The translations under genes were made by a program, and so were the position numbers. The notes under the pieces were generated by a model. That model was not told where the DNA came from. It did not search any database and was given only the letters and a program-made list of their open reading frames with translations. Below are positions 43,207 through 51,894 of a stretch of DNA of 64,000 bases, in pieces; the stretch's first letter is position 1; each line of letters begins with the position of its first letter. The stretch spans positions 310,001 to 374,000 of the forward strand of contig NZ_PDKS01000001.1 of the NCBI RefSeq assembly GCF_002933335.1. Direction: 5' to 3'. Origin of the DNA: Candidatus Pantoea edessiphila (GTDB lineage Bacteria > Pseudomonadota > Gammaproteobacteria > Enterobacterales > Enterobacteriaceae).

Positions 43207-43470
43207 GATGTTGAAAATTTAAAGGTAGAAATATATACAAAAAAGACATGCAACTATTATATTAAGGCAAGAATATTACTAAATATAATAAGTGTTGTTT
43301 TTCAAGAAACTTTTATTGATAAGTATAAAAATAAATACCAGGAGGTAGTATTGCGTAGTAGTTATAGAACAGTATCTCAAATGTTTATTAGTGGGAAATT
43401 TATTGGTGGTTTTGATGAGTTATTAGAGCTTGATAGAAAAAATACATTTAATTTCCTACAAGAATTTTAA
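43207..43470 (+). pseudogene. grxC: decaying glutaredoxin 3 (grxC) without start codon or active site
   Basis: The frame open from 43207 to the TAA at 43470 aligns along its length with E. coli GrxC (V-E-I-Y-T-K-K-T-C, F-I-G-G-F-D-E-L). It has no ATG, GTG or TTG before the conserved region. An ATG at 43208 is one base out of frame and stops after four codons, which points to loss of one A in AAAA. The C-P-Y-C redox site reads C-N-Y-Y and the cis-proline T-V-P reads T-V-S. An internal in-frame TTG at 43351 follows GGAGG but would give only a fragment. It lies directly upstream of secB as in E. coli. Confidence 0.85.
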
Positions 43471-43492
43471 TATATTTATAAGGCATATCTAA

Positions 43493-43948
43493 ATGCTAAA
43501 TTATAATGCTAATGAAATAGAATTTCAAATTATGCGTATATATGTAAAAGATATTTCATTAGAAGCTCCTAACATACCTCAAATCTTTCATAAAGATTGG
43601 AATTCTAAATTAGAATTCAGTATAAATACTAGCTTTTGTCAATTATCTGAAGGAGTATTTGAAGTAGTGTTAAATGTAACTGTAACCTGTCATTTAGATA
43701 AAGATATTGCTTTTCTTTGTGAAATTAAACAAGCTGGTATATTTAGTATAAATAAAAATAAAATTGACGATTTACAGATAACGCATTTTTTATCAACTTA
43801 TTGTCCAAATATGTTGTTTCCTTATGCTAGTGAGTGTATTAATAACTTAGTTGCACGTGCTTCTTTTCCCTTAATACATTTATTACCTATTGACTTCTAT
43901 GAAATTTTTAATAAAAATTTGCAAAAAGACCTAAAAAACACCTATTAA
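43493..43948 (+). CDS. secB: export chaperone SecB
   Basis: SecB keeps preproteins unfolded and hands them to SecA. The 151-residue protein aligns with E. coli SecB (155). R-I-Y-V-K-D-I-S-L-E-A-P-N, F-L-C-E-I, G-I-F-S-I and Y-C-P-N-M-L-F-P-Y-A are conserved. The acidic C-terminal tail that helps contact SecA is replaced by a short basic tail ending K-N-T-Y. The last codons form one arm of a strong terminator hairpin. Confidence 0.95.
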   Translation: MLNYNANEIEFQIMRIYVKDISLEAPNIPQIFHKDWNSKLEFSINTSFCQLSEGVFEVVLNVTVTCHLDKDIAFLCEIKQAGIFSINKNKIDDLQITHFLSTYCPNMLFPYASECINNLVARASFPLIHLLPIDFYEIFNKNLQKDLKNTY

Positions 43949-43989
43949 TAAATTAGTAATAACAAAACTAATTTATTAATAGGTGTTTT
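43935..43989 (+). terminator. secB: 23-bp perfect hairpin overlapping the secB 3' end
   Basis: The left arm (43935-43957) begins AAAACACC and includes the last secB codons and the stop. The right arm (43967-43989) ends GGTGTTTT and is its exact reverse complement. The loop is nine bases, and a T-rich tail follows. It is the most convincing rho-independent terminator in the window and could work in both directions. Confidence 0.85.
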
Positions 43990-44467
43990 ATTTTATAATA
44001 TTATTATCTAATTATTGTAATATAGATCAATAAATATTTAATTATATTTCCTTTCATGTTTTTCAAATAAGAATGAATATAATAACATATAATCATAATT
44101 TATTAATACATTTAAAATATAAACTCACTTTACCATCAATCATTAATGTTAAAATAAAGTTTACTTTTCAATATTTTTATGTTTTTTTGTTAAAAAAATT
44201 TACAAATATATTAACACTCAAAATGTTAAATTAAATATAAATCATTATAGTATATTATTGTAAGTATTAATAAAAATATATAATAAAATTTATTATATTG
44301 AATATTTTAATTATTTGTTTTATTTTTTTATACTAATTTAAGTGTGTCATGCTGAATATTTAGTCGTCAATTTGTATGGTGTTTTAATAAGATAATTAAT
44401 AAAAAACTATATTTAATAAATTATATAATTAATAATACATAATAATAGTTTACAGGAAACAACATGA
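43949..44467. other. spacer where gpsA would lie; no gene seen
   Basis: In E. coli gpsA lies between secB and cysE. Here 519 AT-rich bases remain. Beyond the terminator arm I could not recognise any GpsA segment. Confidence 0.55.
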
Positions 44468-45292
44468 ATGTTTTTTAATAAATTAGAATTAGTTTGGAGT
44501 CAAATGAAAAGAGAAGCTCATATTATATCTAATTCAGAACCGCTGTTAGCTAGTTTTTATCATGAAACATTACTTAAACATGCAAATTTAAGTAATGCTC
44601 AAAGTTATATTTTATCAAATAAAATTGCTAATGCGTTTATGCCTGCTATTAATGTTCGTGAGATCTTAGAGGAAGCTTATAGTAATGATTTATCTATTAT
44701 CACTTCTTCTGTATATGATATACAAGCCATAATTCAACGTGATCCAGCGGTTAATGAATATTCTATACCATTACTTTATCTTAAAGGGTTTCAAGCTTTA
44801 CAATGCTATCGTATTAGCCATTGGTTATGGAATCAAGGTAGAAATGCACTTGCGATTTATTTACAAAATGAAATTTCAGCTTATTTCGGAGTGGATATTC
44901 ATCCTGCAGCAAAAATTGGTAAAGGTATTATGTTAGATCATGCAACAGGAATTGTTATAGGAGAAACAGCTGTTATTGAAAACGATGTTTCAATTCTACA
45001 ATCAGTTACATTGGGAAGTACTGGTAAAGTAATAGGGGATCGTCATCCAAAAATACGTGAAGGAGTCATGATTGGCGCAGGTGCTAAAGTACTTGGTAAC
45101 ATCGAAATAGGCAAAGGCGCGAAAATTGGAGCAGGTTCTGTAGTATTGAAAAACGTACCACCAAATACTACTGCTGCAGGAATTCCTGCTCGTATTGTTG
45201 GAAAAACAAATAGTCAAAAAACTCAAAAAACCTCAATGGAAATGGATCAATATTTTAATAGTTTGGTTTTTCAACTTGGTGACGGTATATAA
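44468..45292 (+). CDS. cysE: serine O-acetyltransferase CysE
   Basis: CysE acetylates serine to O-acetylserine, the committed step to cysteine. The 274 residues match E. coli (273). The N-terminal helical domain (S-E-P-L-L-A-S-F-Y-H) is followed by a left-handed beta-helix of hexapeptide repeats with the catalytic H-x-x-x-G-I-V-I-G-E and D-R-H-P-K-I segments. The start is the ATG at 44468; an ATG four bases earlier is out of frame and stops at once. Confidence 0.95.
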   Translation: MFFNKLELVWSQMKREAHIISNSEPLLASFYHETLLKHANLSNAQSYILSNKIANAFMPAINVREILEEAYSNDLSIITSSVYDIQAIIQRDPAVNEYSIPLLYLKGFQALQCYRISHWLWNQGRNALAIYLQNEISAYFGVDIHPAAKIGKGIMLDHATGIVIGETAVIENDVSILQSVTLGSTGKVIGDRHPKIREGVMIGAGAKVLGNIEIGKGAKIGAGSVVLKNVPPNTTAAGIPARIVGKTNSQKTQKTSMEMDQYFNSLVFQLGDGI

Positions 45293-45493
45293 TATAAAGT
45301 AAAAAACACGTTTAATCTTTAAACTATTAAATGAATATTACTTCATCTATGTATTAATTATGTGTTAATAACGATTCTAATGTTAATTAATGATATTATT
45401 AATAATATATAAATAAAATCAATCATCTTTAAAAGATAGTTTTATATTAATTACTATACATATCTTATGTAGTATACAATTAAGGAGCTTGAA

Positions 45494-46378
45494 TTGCAAC
45501 AATCTTATTGCCAGCTAGTTAAGCTAGCTGCATTAGTAACAACTGTTTTTGCTTTTATATTTTTAATCATAAAAATTTTTTCTTGGTGGTATACAGAATC
45601 AGTAAGTTTACTTGCGGCTCTAATTGAATCAATTGTAGATATTACTGCTTCCCTGATTAACTTATTAGTTATACGTTATTCTTTACAACCAGCTGACTCT
45701 GATCATACATTTGGACATGGTAAAGCTGAATCTTTGGCAGTTCTTGCACAAAGTATGTTTATTTCTGGATCTTCTGTTTTACTTTTTCTTACTGGAATTA
45801 AATATTTGATCAATCCAACTATTGTTCATTCTCCAATGATAGGAGTTGTTGTAACTATTATTTCACTAATTTCTACTATAATCTTAGTATCCTTTCAGAA
45901 ATGGGTAGTAAAACAAACTAGTAGTCAGGCAATTCGTGCTGATATGTTACATTATCAAGCAGATGTTATTATGAATGCAGCTATTCTAATAGCTCTTATC
46001 TTAAGTAGTTATAATTTTGTACACGCAGATGCTTTGTTAGCATTAGCAGTTGGGATTTTTATTCTTTGTAATGCTTTAAAATTGGGCTATAATGCGATTC
46101 AAGTATTATTAGATGGAGTATTGCCAAAACAAGAACGAGATAAAATTTTAAGAATTCTAGATCAATGGCCCAATATAAAAGGTATTCATGACTTGCGTAC
46201 CCGACAATCTGGATCTACTAGGTTTATTCAATTTCATTTAGAGTTAGAAGATAACTTGCCACTTTTACAAGCACATGATGTAGCTGTCAGACTTAAAAAA
46301 GCATTACTTACAGAATTTCCTGGTTCAGACATAATTATCCATCAAGACCCCTGTTCTTCCAGAAATATTGGAATATAA
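45494..46378 (+). CDS. fieF: cation diffusion facilitator FieF (YiiP)
   Basis: FieF exports Zn(II)/Fe(II) against protons. The start is TTG with AAGGAG eight bases upstream, and the N-terminus then aligns exactly with E. coli. It has 294 residues (E. coli 300), six transmembrane helices and a cytoplasmic C-terminal domain with D-L-R-T-R-Q-S-G. Of the transport-site residues D49, H153 and D157 are kept (V-D-I; H-Y-Q-A-D), but D45 is replaced by Glu (codon GAA at 45626-45628). It lies just ahead of pfkA, as in E. coli. Confidence 0.95.
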   Translation: MQQSYCQLVKLAALVTTVFAFIFLIIKIFSWWYTESVSLLAALIESIVDITASLINLLVIRYSLQPADSDHTFGHGKAESLAVLAQSMFISGSSVLLFLTGIKYLINPTIVHSPMIGVVVTIISLISTIILVSFQKWVVKQTSSQAIRADMLHYQADVIMNAAILIALILSSYNFVHADALLALAVGIFILCNALKLGYNAIQVLLDGVLPKQERDKILRILDQWPNIKGIHDLRTRQSGSTRFIQFHLELEDNLPLLQAHDVAVRLKKALLTEFPGSDIIIHQDPCSSRNIGI

Positions 46379-46469
46379 AATCCAATAAATTTGTAGTTAT
46401 TAGATTTTAATAATCTTGTTTACAAAACAATAAATTATTTTAAAAAATTAATAAAGGCGATCAAAGATC

Positions 46470-47432
46470 ATGATTAAAAAAGTAGGAGTTTTAACAAGTG
46501 GAGGAGATGCACCAGGTATGAATGCAGCTATTCGTAGCATTGTACGTTCTGCATTGAGTGAAGGGTTAGAAGTTTGTGGAATTCAAGATGGTTATCTAGG
46601 TCTATATGAAAATAGAATAATTAATTTAAATCGTTATAGTGTGTCAGACATGATAAATCGCGGTGGTACTTTTCTCGGATCTGCTAGATTTCCAAGATTT
46701 CTAGATAAGCAAGTTAGAAAAGATGCTATAGAAAACATGAAAAAATCTGGTATTGATGCATTAGTAATTATAGGGGGTAATGGCTCTTATATGGGTGCTA
46801 TTAAAATAACTGAGATGGGATTTCCTTGTATTGCCCTACCGGGAACTATTGATAATGATATAGCTGGTACTGACTATACCATAGGTTATTTTACTGCACT
46901 TGAAACTATAGTAGAAGCAATTGATCGTTTGCGCGATACCTCTTCTTCACACCAACGTATTTCCATAGTTGAAGTTATGGGCCATTATTGTGGAGATTTA
47001 ACATTAGCATCTGCAATTGCGGGAGGATGTGAATTTATAGTACTACCTGAAATAACATATAATAGAGAAGAATTAGTAAAAGCAATAGAACAGGGCATAA
47101 ATAAAGGGAAAAAACATGCTATAGTTGCAATTACAGAGCATATTTGTAATTTAGATGATTTAGCATGTTTTATAGAAACAAAAACTAAAAGAGAAACTCG
47201 CATAACTGTATTAGGTCATATCCAAAGAGGAGGAGCACCTTGTGCATATGATCGTATTCTAGCTTCTAGAATGGGTAATTATTCTATTAAATTATTAATT
47301 GAAGGATATGGAGGTCGCTGCATAGGAATACAAAATGACAAAATGGTGCATCATGATATTAACGATACTATTACATACATGAAACGTTCATTCAAAATTG
47401 AATGGTTAAACATTGCCAAACAACTTTATTAA
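46470..47432 (+). CDS. pfkA: 6-phosphofructokinase PfkA with altered active-site residues
   Basis: PfkA phosphorylates fructose 6-phosphate. It has 320 residues, exactly as in E. coli, without indels. The catalytic D-N-D in G-T-I-D-N-D, H-Q-R and the G-H-I-Q-R-G-G signature are present. Two normally invariant positions differ: G-G-D-G-S reads G-G-N-G-S (residue 104 counting Met, Asp103 of E. coli, the Mg-ATP ligand; codon 46779-46781), and M-G-R-Y-C-G reads M-G-H-Y-C-G (residue 172, Arg171; codon 46983-46985). The frame is otherwise intact, so the gene is expressed or only recently relaxed. Confidence 0.93.
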   Translation: MIKKVGVLTSGGDAPGMNAAIRSIVRSALSEGLEVCGIQDGYLGLYENRIINLNRYSVSDMINRGGTFLGSARFPRFLDKQVRKDAIENMKKSGIDALVIIGGNGSYMGAIKITEMGFPCIALPGTIDNDIAGTDYTIGYFTALETIVEAIDRLRDTSSSHQRISIVEVMGHYCGDLTLASAIAGGCEFIVLPEITYNREELVKAIEQGINKGKKHAIVAITEHICNLDDLACFIETKTKRETRITVLGHIQRGGAPCAYDRILASRMGNYSIKLLIEGYGGRCIGIQNDKMVHHDINDTITYMKRSFKIEWLNIAKQLY

Positions 47433-47511
47433 CATTCAAAATTACTATTGTCTGTCTGCTTTTATTATTAATAATAATATAAATTTACTTGTGATATTTA
47501 TTTTTGACGAT

Positions 47512-48273
47512 TTAAATACTGTTCATTACAGCTAATTTAACTATTTTTGAGAATATTTCAGCATTTAAAGAAGATTTGCCTACTAATAAGCCATCTACAT
47601 CTGGTTGACTAATAATTTCAGCAGTATTATCTATATTAATAGACCCACCGTATTGGATAATTACAGTTTTAGCAACAATTTTATCTTGTTTTTCAAGATA
47701 ACTTCTAATAAATCTATGAACGTGTTGTATTTGTGTAGGAGTTGCTGCTTTTCCAGTCCCAATAGACCAAACAGGTTCATAAGCAATAACTGAGTTTTTG
47801 AATATTTCTATTCCTTGATTATTAATAATGGATTTTATCTGAAATTCACAGACCTCTCTAGTTTTACCTTGTTTTTTTTCTAATGCATTTTCACCAATGC
47901 ATAAAATAGGTGTTAAGTTAAAGGATTTAATTAATGCAAATTTTTTTGCTATATGTTTATTGGTTTCTTTATGATAAATACGTCGTTCAGAATGACCAAC
48001 AATAACATATTGTGCACCTATTTCTTTTAACATTTTAATCGAAATATCACCCGTAAACGCTCCTGATATATGAACATCAACGTTCTGAGCACATATTTTT
48101 ATTTTACTAGATATAATTTTTTTTATCATATCAAGATATAATAAAGGAGGCGCAATTGCTACTTGACATTTATCTACACTATGTATTTTCTCATTAAGTT
48201 CACTAATTAAGTTTCGTATTGTTAAAAAACTTCCATTTAACTTCCAATTACCTATAATCAGTATATTTTTCAT
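47512..48273 (-). CDS. tpiA: triosephosphate isomerase TpiA
   Basis: TpiA interconverts dihydroxyacetone phosphate and glyceraldehyde 3-phosphate. The product has 253 residues (E. coli 255). The catalytic lysine is K11 in G-N-W-K-L-N-G, the histidine is in V-G-H-S-E-R-R, and the glutamate is in Y-E-P-V-W-S-I-G-T-G. The phosphate loop reads L-V-G-K-S-S-L instead of L-V-G-G-A-S-L. It converges on pfkA. Confidence 0.96.
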   Translation of the reverse strand: MKNILIIGNWKLNGSFLTIRNLISELNEKIHSVDKCQVAIAPPLLYLDMIKKIISSKIKICAQNVDVHISGAFTGDISIKMLKEIGAQYVIVGHSERRIYHKETNKHIAKKFALIKSFNLTPILCIGENALEKKQGKTREVCEFQIKSIINNQGIEIFKNSVIAYEPVWSIGTGKAATPTQIQHVHRFIRSYLEKQDKIVAKTVIIQYGGSINIDNTAEIISQPDVDGLLVGKSSLNAEIFSKIVKLAVMNSI

Positions 48274-48398
48274 TGGTTTTCCAATATAATAATATGATAT
48301 TATTAAATTGATTTTAAATAATTATTTTAAATAGTCATTATCTAAATGATTTTACTGAATATTAACAAATAAATTAATACTTAAAAATATTATTCTAT

Positions 48399-49145
48399 TT
48401 ACCAATAATTCTCACTAGTTATATGTCCTGGTTTACTTTTTAAATTTATTTGCATTCCTCGAGTATTTTTTAGTAGTTGCTGTGTTTCATGTACCATTCC
48501 TGGATTTCCACAAAGCATAACATGACTATGTTGCGCATTTATATCTAACTTTATTGCATTTTCTAATTCACTATTGCTAATCAGATAAGGGATACGACCA
48601 CACAAAGACTCAGGTGTTTTTTCTCGGCTTACTACTGTTTGAAAATGCAATTTTCCAATGTACTTTTTTTGTAAATTTTTTATTAAGCTTGAAAAGCTCA
48701 AATCAGCAGAATATCGAGTAGCATGAACTAATATGATATTTTCAAAACGATCTAAATCTTTCCCATATTGTAAAATTGAAAGATATGGTCCAATAGCAGT
48801 ACCTGTTGATAACATCCATAAATTTTTGCACTGAGGAATTGAATCTAGAACGAAAGATCCGCAGGCTTTTTTGGTTATCATCAATTTTTTACCTGGTTTT
48901 AATATATGTAAATACGGACTTAATTTACCTTCAGGCACTATAGTTAAATAAAACTCTAATATTTCATCATCTGGAGAATTGACATAAGAATAAGCACGTT
49001 GGATACGTTTACCATCTAACTCCAATGCTATCTTTGTAAATTGACCTGCTATAAATGGACAAATTGGAGCCTTAATACGAAGACTAAACAAATCATTTGT
49101 CCAATTTTTTATTTCGTGAACTTGAGCATTAACCCAATCAGACAT
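48399..49145 (-). CDS. fpr: ferredoxin/flavodoxin-NADP+ reductase Fpr
   Basis: Fpr passes electrons from NADPH to flavodoxin. The 248 residues match E. coli Fpr in length and end in the characteristic Trp. The FAD motif R-A-Y-S-Y-V-N-S-P, the NADP-binding S-T-G-T-A-I-G-P-Y and H-V-M-L-C-G-N-P-G-M-V are present. Flavodoxin is encoded about 25 kb away. The glp and menA genes that lie between fpr and hslU in E. coli are gone. Confidence 0.95.
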   Translation of the reverse strand: MSDWVNAQVHEIKNWTNDLFSLRIKAPICPFIAGQFTKIALELDGKRIQRAYSYVNSPDDEILEFYLTIVPEGKLSPYLHILKPGKKLMITKKACGSFVLDSIPQCKNLWMLSTGTAIGPYLSILQYGKDLDRFENIILVHATRYSADLSFSSLIKNLQKKYIGKLHFQTVVSREKTPESLCGRIPYLISNSELENAIKLDINAQHSHVMLCGNPGMVHETQQLLKNTRGMQINLKSKPGHITSENYW

Positions 49146-49633
49146 ATTTTAAGCCTTTCAAATTTTTATTTGTTAATATATAAATAAATTGGTTAATTTA
49201 ATATTAAGTTAATAACTAAAAATCAAAATATTTTATTTATAATAAATAGTAAAACATCGATTTTATATTTTACTATGGTAAAAACTAATAAAATTTAATA
49301 TTGTTGATATAACAGTTAATATTTCATTTGCAAATAACATATTTTATGTATCATATTTTATTATATTAAATAATAAAACAATTGCTATGTTCTGAAAATA
49401 TATTTTTATTGCAATAATTATAAATGTATATCAAAATTTTGTTTATATTAAAATTTTATCCATGCACCGTTAATGTTAGATTTTAATCTTTCATTAATTC
49501 AAAAGCAAAAAATTTACCTGCTTAATATTTTATACAAATAATTTTATTACCAATTGATTTTAAATTAACAAAATTAACAATTTTAAAAGCCCAACTAAAT
49601 AAAGCTAGGCTTACAGTAATTTACTTTATGTAA
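49146..49633. other. spacer between hslU and fpr, no gene seen
   Basis: This is 488 AT-rich bases. Apart from a weak terminator next to hslU, nothing was recognised. Confidence 0.55.
49581..49612 (-). terminator. hslU: probable hslVU terminator
   Basis: On the minus strand AAGCC (plus-strand GGCTT at 49608-49612) pairs with GGCTT (plus-strand AAGCC at 49587-49591) and is followed by TTTTAAAA. It lies just beyond the hslU stop. The stem is only five pairs, so confidence is limited. Confidence 0.45.
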
Positions 49634-50974
49634 TCATAATATAAAACGACTAAGATCTTCATCAGAAATTAATTGATCTAGATGTTTACCTACATAGTCT
49701 GCATCAATAATTACTGACTCACCTGTACGCTCACTAGCATCATAGGAAATATCTTCCATTAGACGTTCAAGAACAGTATGTAAACGACGAGCGCCAATAT
49801 TTTCAGTTGTTTCATTAACATGCCAAGCAGCTTCTGCAATTTTACATATGCTATCATCAGTAAAATTTATAGTTACTCCTTCAGTATTTATTAAAGCCTT
49901 ATATTGCATGGTTACAGATGCATTAGGTTCAGTCAATATCCGTTTAAAATCTTCCACAGTTAAAGCTTTCAGTTCAACACGTATTGGTAGCCTCCCTTGA
50001 AGTTCGGGTATAAGATCAGAAGGACTTGCTATCTGAAACGCACCTGAAGCAATAAATAAAATGTGATCGGTTTTAACCATTCCGTGTTTAGTAGAGATTG
50101 TGCATCCTTCCACTAAAGGCAATAAATCTCTTTGTACACCTTCACGAGATACATCTGGACCGCCAACATTTTGACCACCATATTTACAAATTTTATCTAT
50201 TTCATCAATAAAGACAATACCATGTTGCTCAACTGCTTCGATAGCATCTTGTTTTAATTCTTCTGGATTAACTAATTTAGCTACCTCTTCTTCTATTAGG
50301 AACTTCATGGCTTCTTTAATTTTTAGCTTTCTAGATTTTTGTTTCTGAAAACCTAAATTTTGAAATATAGATTGTAATTGGTTTGTCATTTCTTCCATGC
50401 CAGGAGGTGACATAATCTCTATTCCTAAAGATGCTACTGCTATATCGATTTCAATTTCTTTATCAGCCAATTTCCCTTCACGCAATTTTTTTCTGAAAGA
50501 TTGTCTAGTAAAAGAAGGTTCTTTGTTTTGTTCTGTTTGTTGACCCCAATTATTTTTCATGGGAGGAACCAGAACATCTAAAACACGTTCTTCAGCTAGT
50601 TCTTCAGCTCGATGTTTGTTTTTTTCTATCGCTTGACTACGTACCATCTTAACAGCTGAATCTGTTAAATCACGAATAATAGAATCAACCTCTTTTCCTA
50701 CATAACCCACTTCTGTAAATTTCGTTGCTTCAACTTTAATAAAGGGAGCATTAGCTAATTTAGCTAATCTACGTGCTATTTCAGTTTTTCCTACACCTGT
50801 TGGTCCAATCATCAGAATATTTTTAGGAGTTACTTCATGCCGTAGTTCTTCATTTAGTTGCATCCGTCTCCATCTATTACGCAATGCAATAGCCACAGCT
50901 CTTTTAGCACTATCTTGCCCTATTATAAAACGATTTAATTCTTTAACAATTTCACGAGGAGTCATCTCGGACAT
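49634..50974 (-). CDS. hslU: HslU ATPase of the HslVU protease
   Basis: HslU is the AAA+ unfoldase that feeds HslV. The 446 residues match E. coli (443). Walker A G-P-T-G-V-G-K-T lies at 57-64, Walker [10 protein letters not shown], the pore motif is in the E-V-G-Y-V-G-K segment, and the I-domain and the C-terminal tail ending L-S-R-F-I-L that docks into HslV are complete. It follows hslV after 11 bases in one operon under a heat-shock promoter. Confidence 0.97.
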   Translation of the reverse strand: MSEMTPREIVKELNRFIIGQDSAKRAVAIALRNRWRRMQLNEELRHEVTPKNILMIGPTGVGKTEIARRLAKLANAPFIKVEATKFTEVGYVGKEVDSIIRDLTDSAVKMVRSQAIEKNKHRAEELAEERVLDVLVPPMKNNWGQQTEQNKEPSFTRQSFRKKLREGKLADKEIEIDIAVASLGIEIMSPPGMEEMTNQLQSIFQNLGFQKQKSRKLKIKEAMKFLIEEEVAKLVNPEELKQDAIEAVEQHGIVFIDEIDKICKYGGQNVGGPDVSREGVQRDLLPLVEGCTISTKHGMVKTDHILFIASGAFQIASPSDLIPELQGRLPIRVELKALTVEDFKRILTEPNASVTMQYKALINTEGVTINFTDDSICKIAEAAWHVNETTENIGARRLHTVLERLMEDISYDASERTGESVIIDADYVGKHLDQLISDEDLSRFIL

Positions 50975-50985
50975 AATTAAAATCC

Positions 50986-51516
50986 TTACGTCTTAAACAT
51001 TAATTCTTCGAAATTAACGTTATGATTAGTATAGATGCAGATATCACCAGCTATATCAAGTGCTTTTTCAACTATATTGCGTGCATCTAATTCAGTATTT
51101 TCTAGTAAAGCACGTGCTGCAGCTTGTGCAAACGCACCTCCAGAACCAATAGAAATTAAATCATTTTCCGGTTGTATTACATCTCCATTACCACTAATAA
51201 TAAGAGATGCTGATTCACCTGCTACTGCTAACATAGCTTCAAGGCGGCGTAGAATTCGATCATTACGCCAATCCTTTGCTAATTCAACAGCTGCCTTAAC
51301 TAAATGACCTTGATAAGTTTCTAATTTACGTTCGAACAACTCAAATAAATTAAAAGCATCTGCAGTACTGCCTGCAAATCCAGCAATCACCTTGTCATTG
51401 TAAAGACGACGTACTTTTTTAACATTACCTTTCATTATAGTATTACCAAGAGTAGCTTGACCATCACCGCCAATTACTACTCGGCCGTTACGTCGTACAC
51501 TTACTATTGTTGTCAC
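50986..51516 (-). CDS. hslV: HslV peptidase subunit
   Basis: HslV is the N-terminal-threonine peptidase of HslVU. I chose the GTG at 51516, which gives 176 residues as in E. coli, exposes T-T-I-V-S-V after initiator removal, and has AAAGGAAAT just upstream. A longer in-frame ATG at 51564 would bury the catalytic threonine behind 16 extra residues and lies within the hairpin leader. G-D-G-Q-A-T-L-G-N and M-K-G-N-V-K-K are conserved. Confidence 0.95.
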   Translation of the reverse strand: MTTIVSVRRNGRVVIGGDGQATLGNTIMKGNVKKVRRLYNDKVIAGFAGSTADAFNLFELFERKLETYQGHLVKAAVELAKDWRNDRILRRLEAMLAVAGESASLIISGNGDVIQPENDLISIGSGGAFAQAAARALLENTELDARNIVEKALDIAGDICIYTNHNVNFEELMFKT

Positions 51517-51553
51517 AGATGGATTTCCTTTTACACACAAGAAGGACCCTGAA

Positions 51554-51578
51554 CCACATAGCACAGAGCATTATGCGG
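51554..51578 (-). promoter_or_regulatory. hslV: 5'-terminal hairpin of the hslVU mRNA
   Basis: In the minus-strand transcript CCGCAUA pairs with UAUGUGG (seven pairs, one G-U) around an 11-base loop. The hairpin begins where transcription from the adjoining sigma-32 promoter should start. A similar 5' stem-loop that stabilises the message is known for E. coli hslVU. Confidence 0.6.
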
Positions 51579-51894
51579 AAAGATATGGGGTGAAGTTTAA
51601 TATGTTTCAATCCCCTGTATGTCAGATATTAATAATACATTTATAAAAATTTAAATCAGTTATTTATTGTATTTATTGTTACTAAAGATAACATAATAAC
51701 ATTAGTAAGTGCATAATGATAATATATTTTTAATAATTTTACTAGTTTATTAGTCTTAATAATTAAATAAATATTGATTTTAAATAATATAAACCGCTAA
51801 ATATTAACGAGATTTTAAAATTACAATCGTTTACAATAACGAATATTTTATGTTTGTTACAAACATATACTTTTACCTATCTCCTTTTTAAAGG
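51565..51894. other. hslV-priA spacer with the heat-shock promoter
   Basis: In E. coli ftsN and cytR lie between hslV and priA; neither is recognisable here. The hslV-proximal part holds the promoter and leader hairpin. The remainder is featureless AT-rich sequence. Confidence 0.6.
51583..51610 (-). promoter_or_regulatory. hslV: sigma-32 (heat-shock) promoter of hslVU
   Basis: On the minus strand TTGAAA (plus-strand 51605-51610) is followed after 14 bases by CCCCATAT (plus-strand 51583-51590). This matches the sigma-32 consensus (CTTGAAA, then CCCCATnT) at proper spacing. It lies about 67 bases upstream of the hslV GTG. The GC-rich -10 box is conspicuous in this AT-rich genome. Confidence 0.85.

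Noticed and set aside
43990-44467. Possible gpsA relic between secB and cysE
   Set aside because: The position is right, but no GpsA motif such as the N-terminal G-x-G-x-x-G could be recognised in any frame.
51517-51564. Upstream ATG start for hslV
   Set aside because: It would mask the catalytic N-terminal threonine and falls in the leader hairpin region; the GTG at 51516 restores the normal N-terminus.
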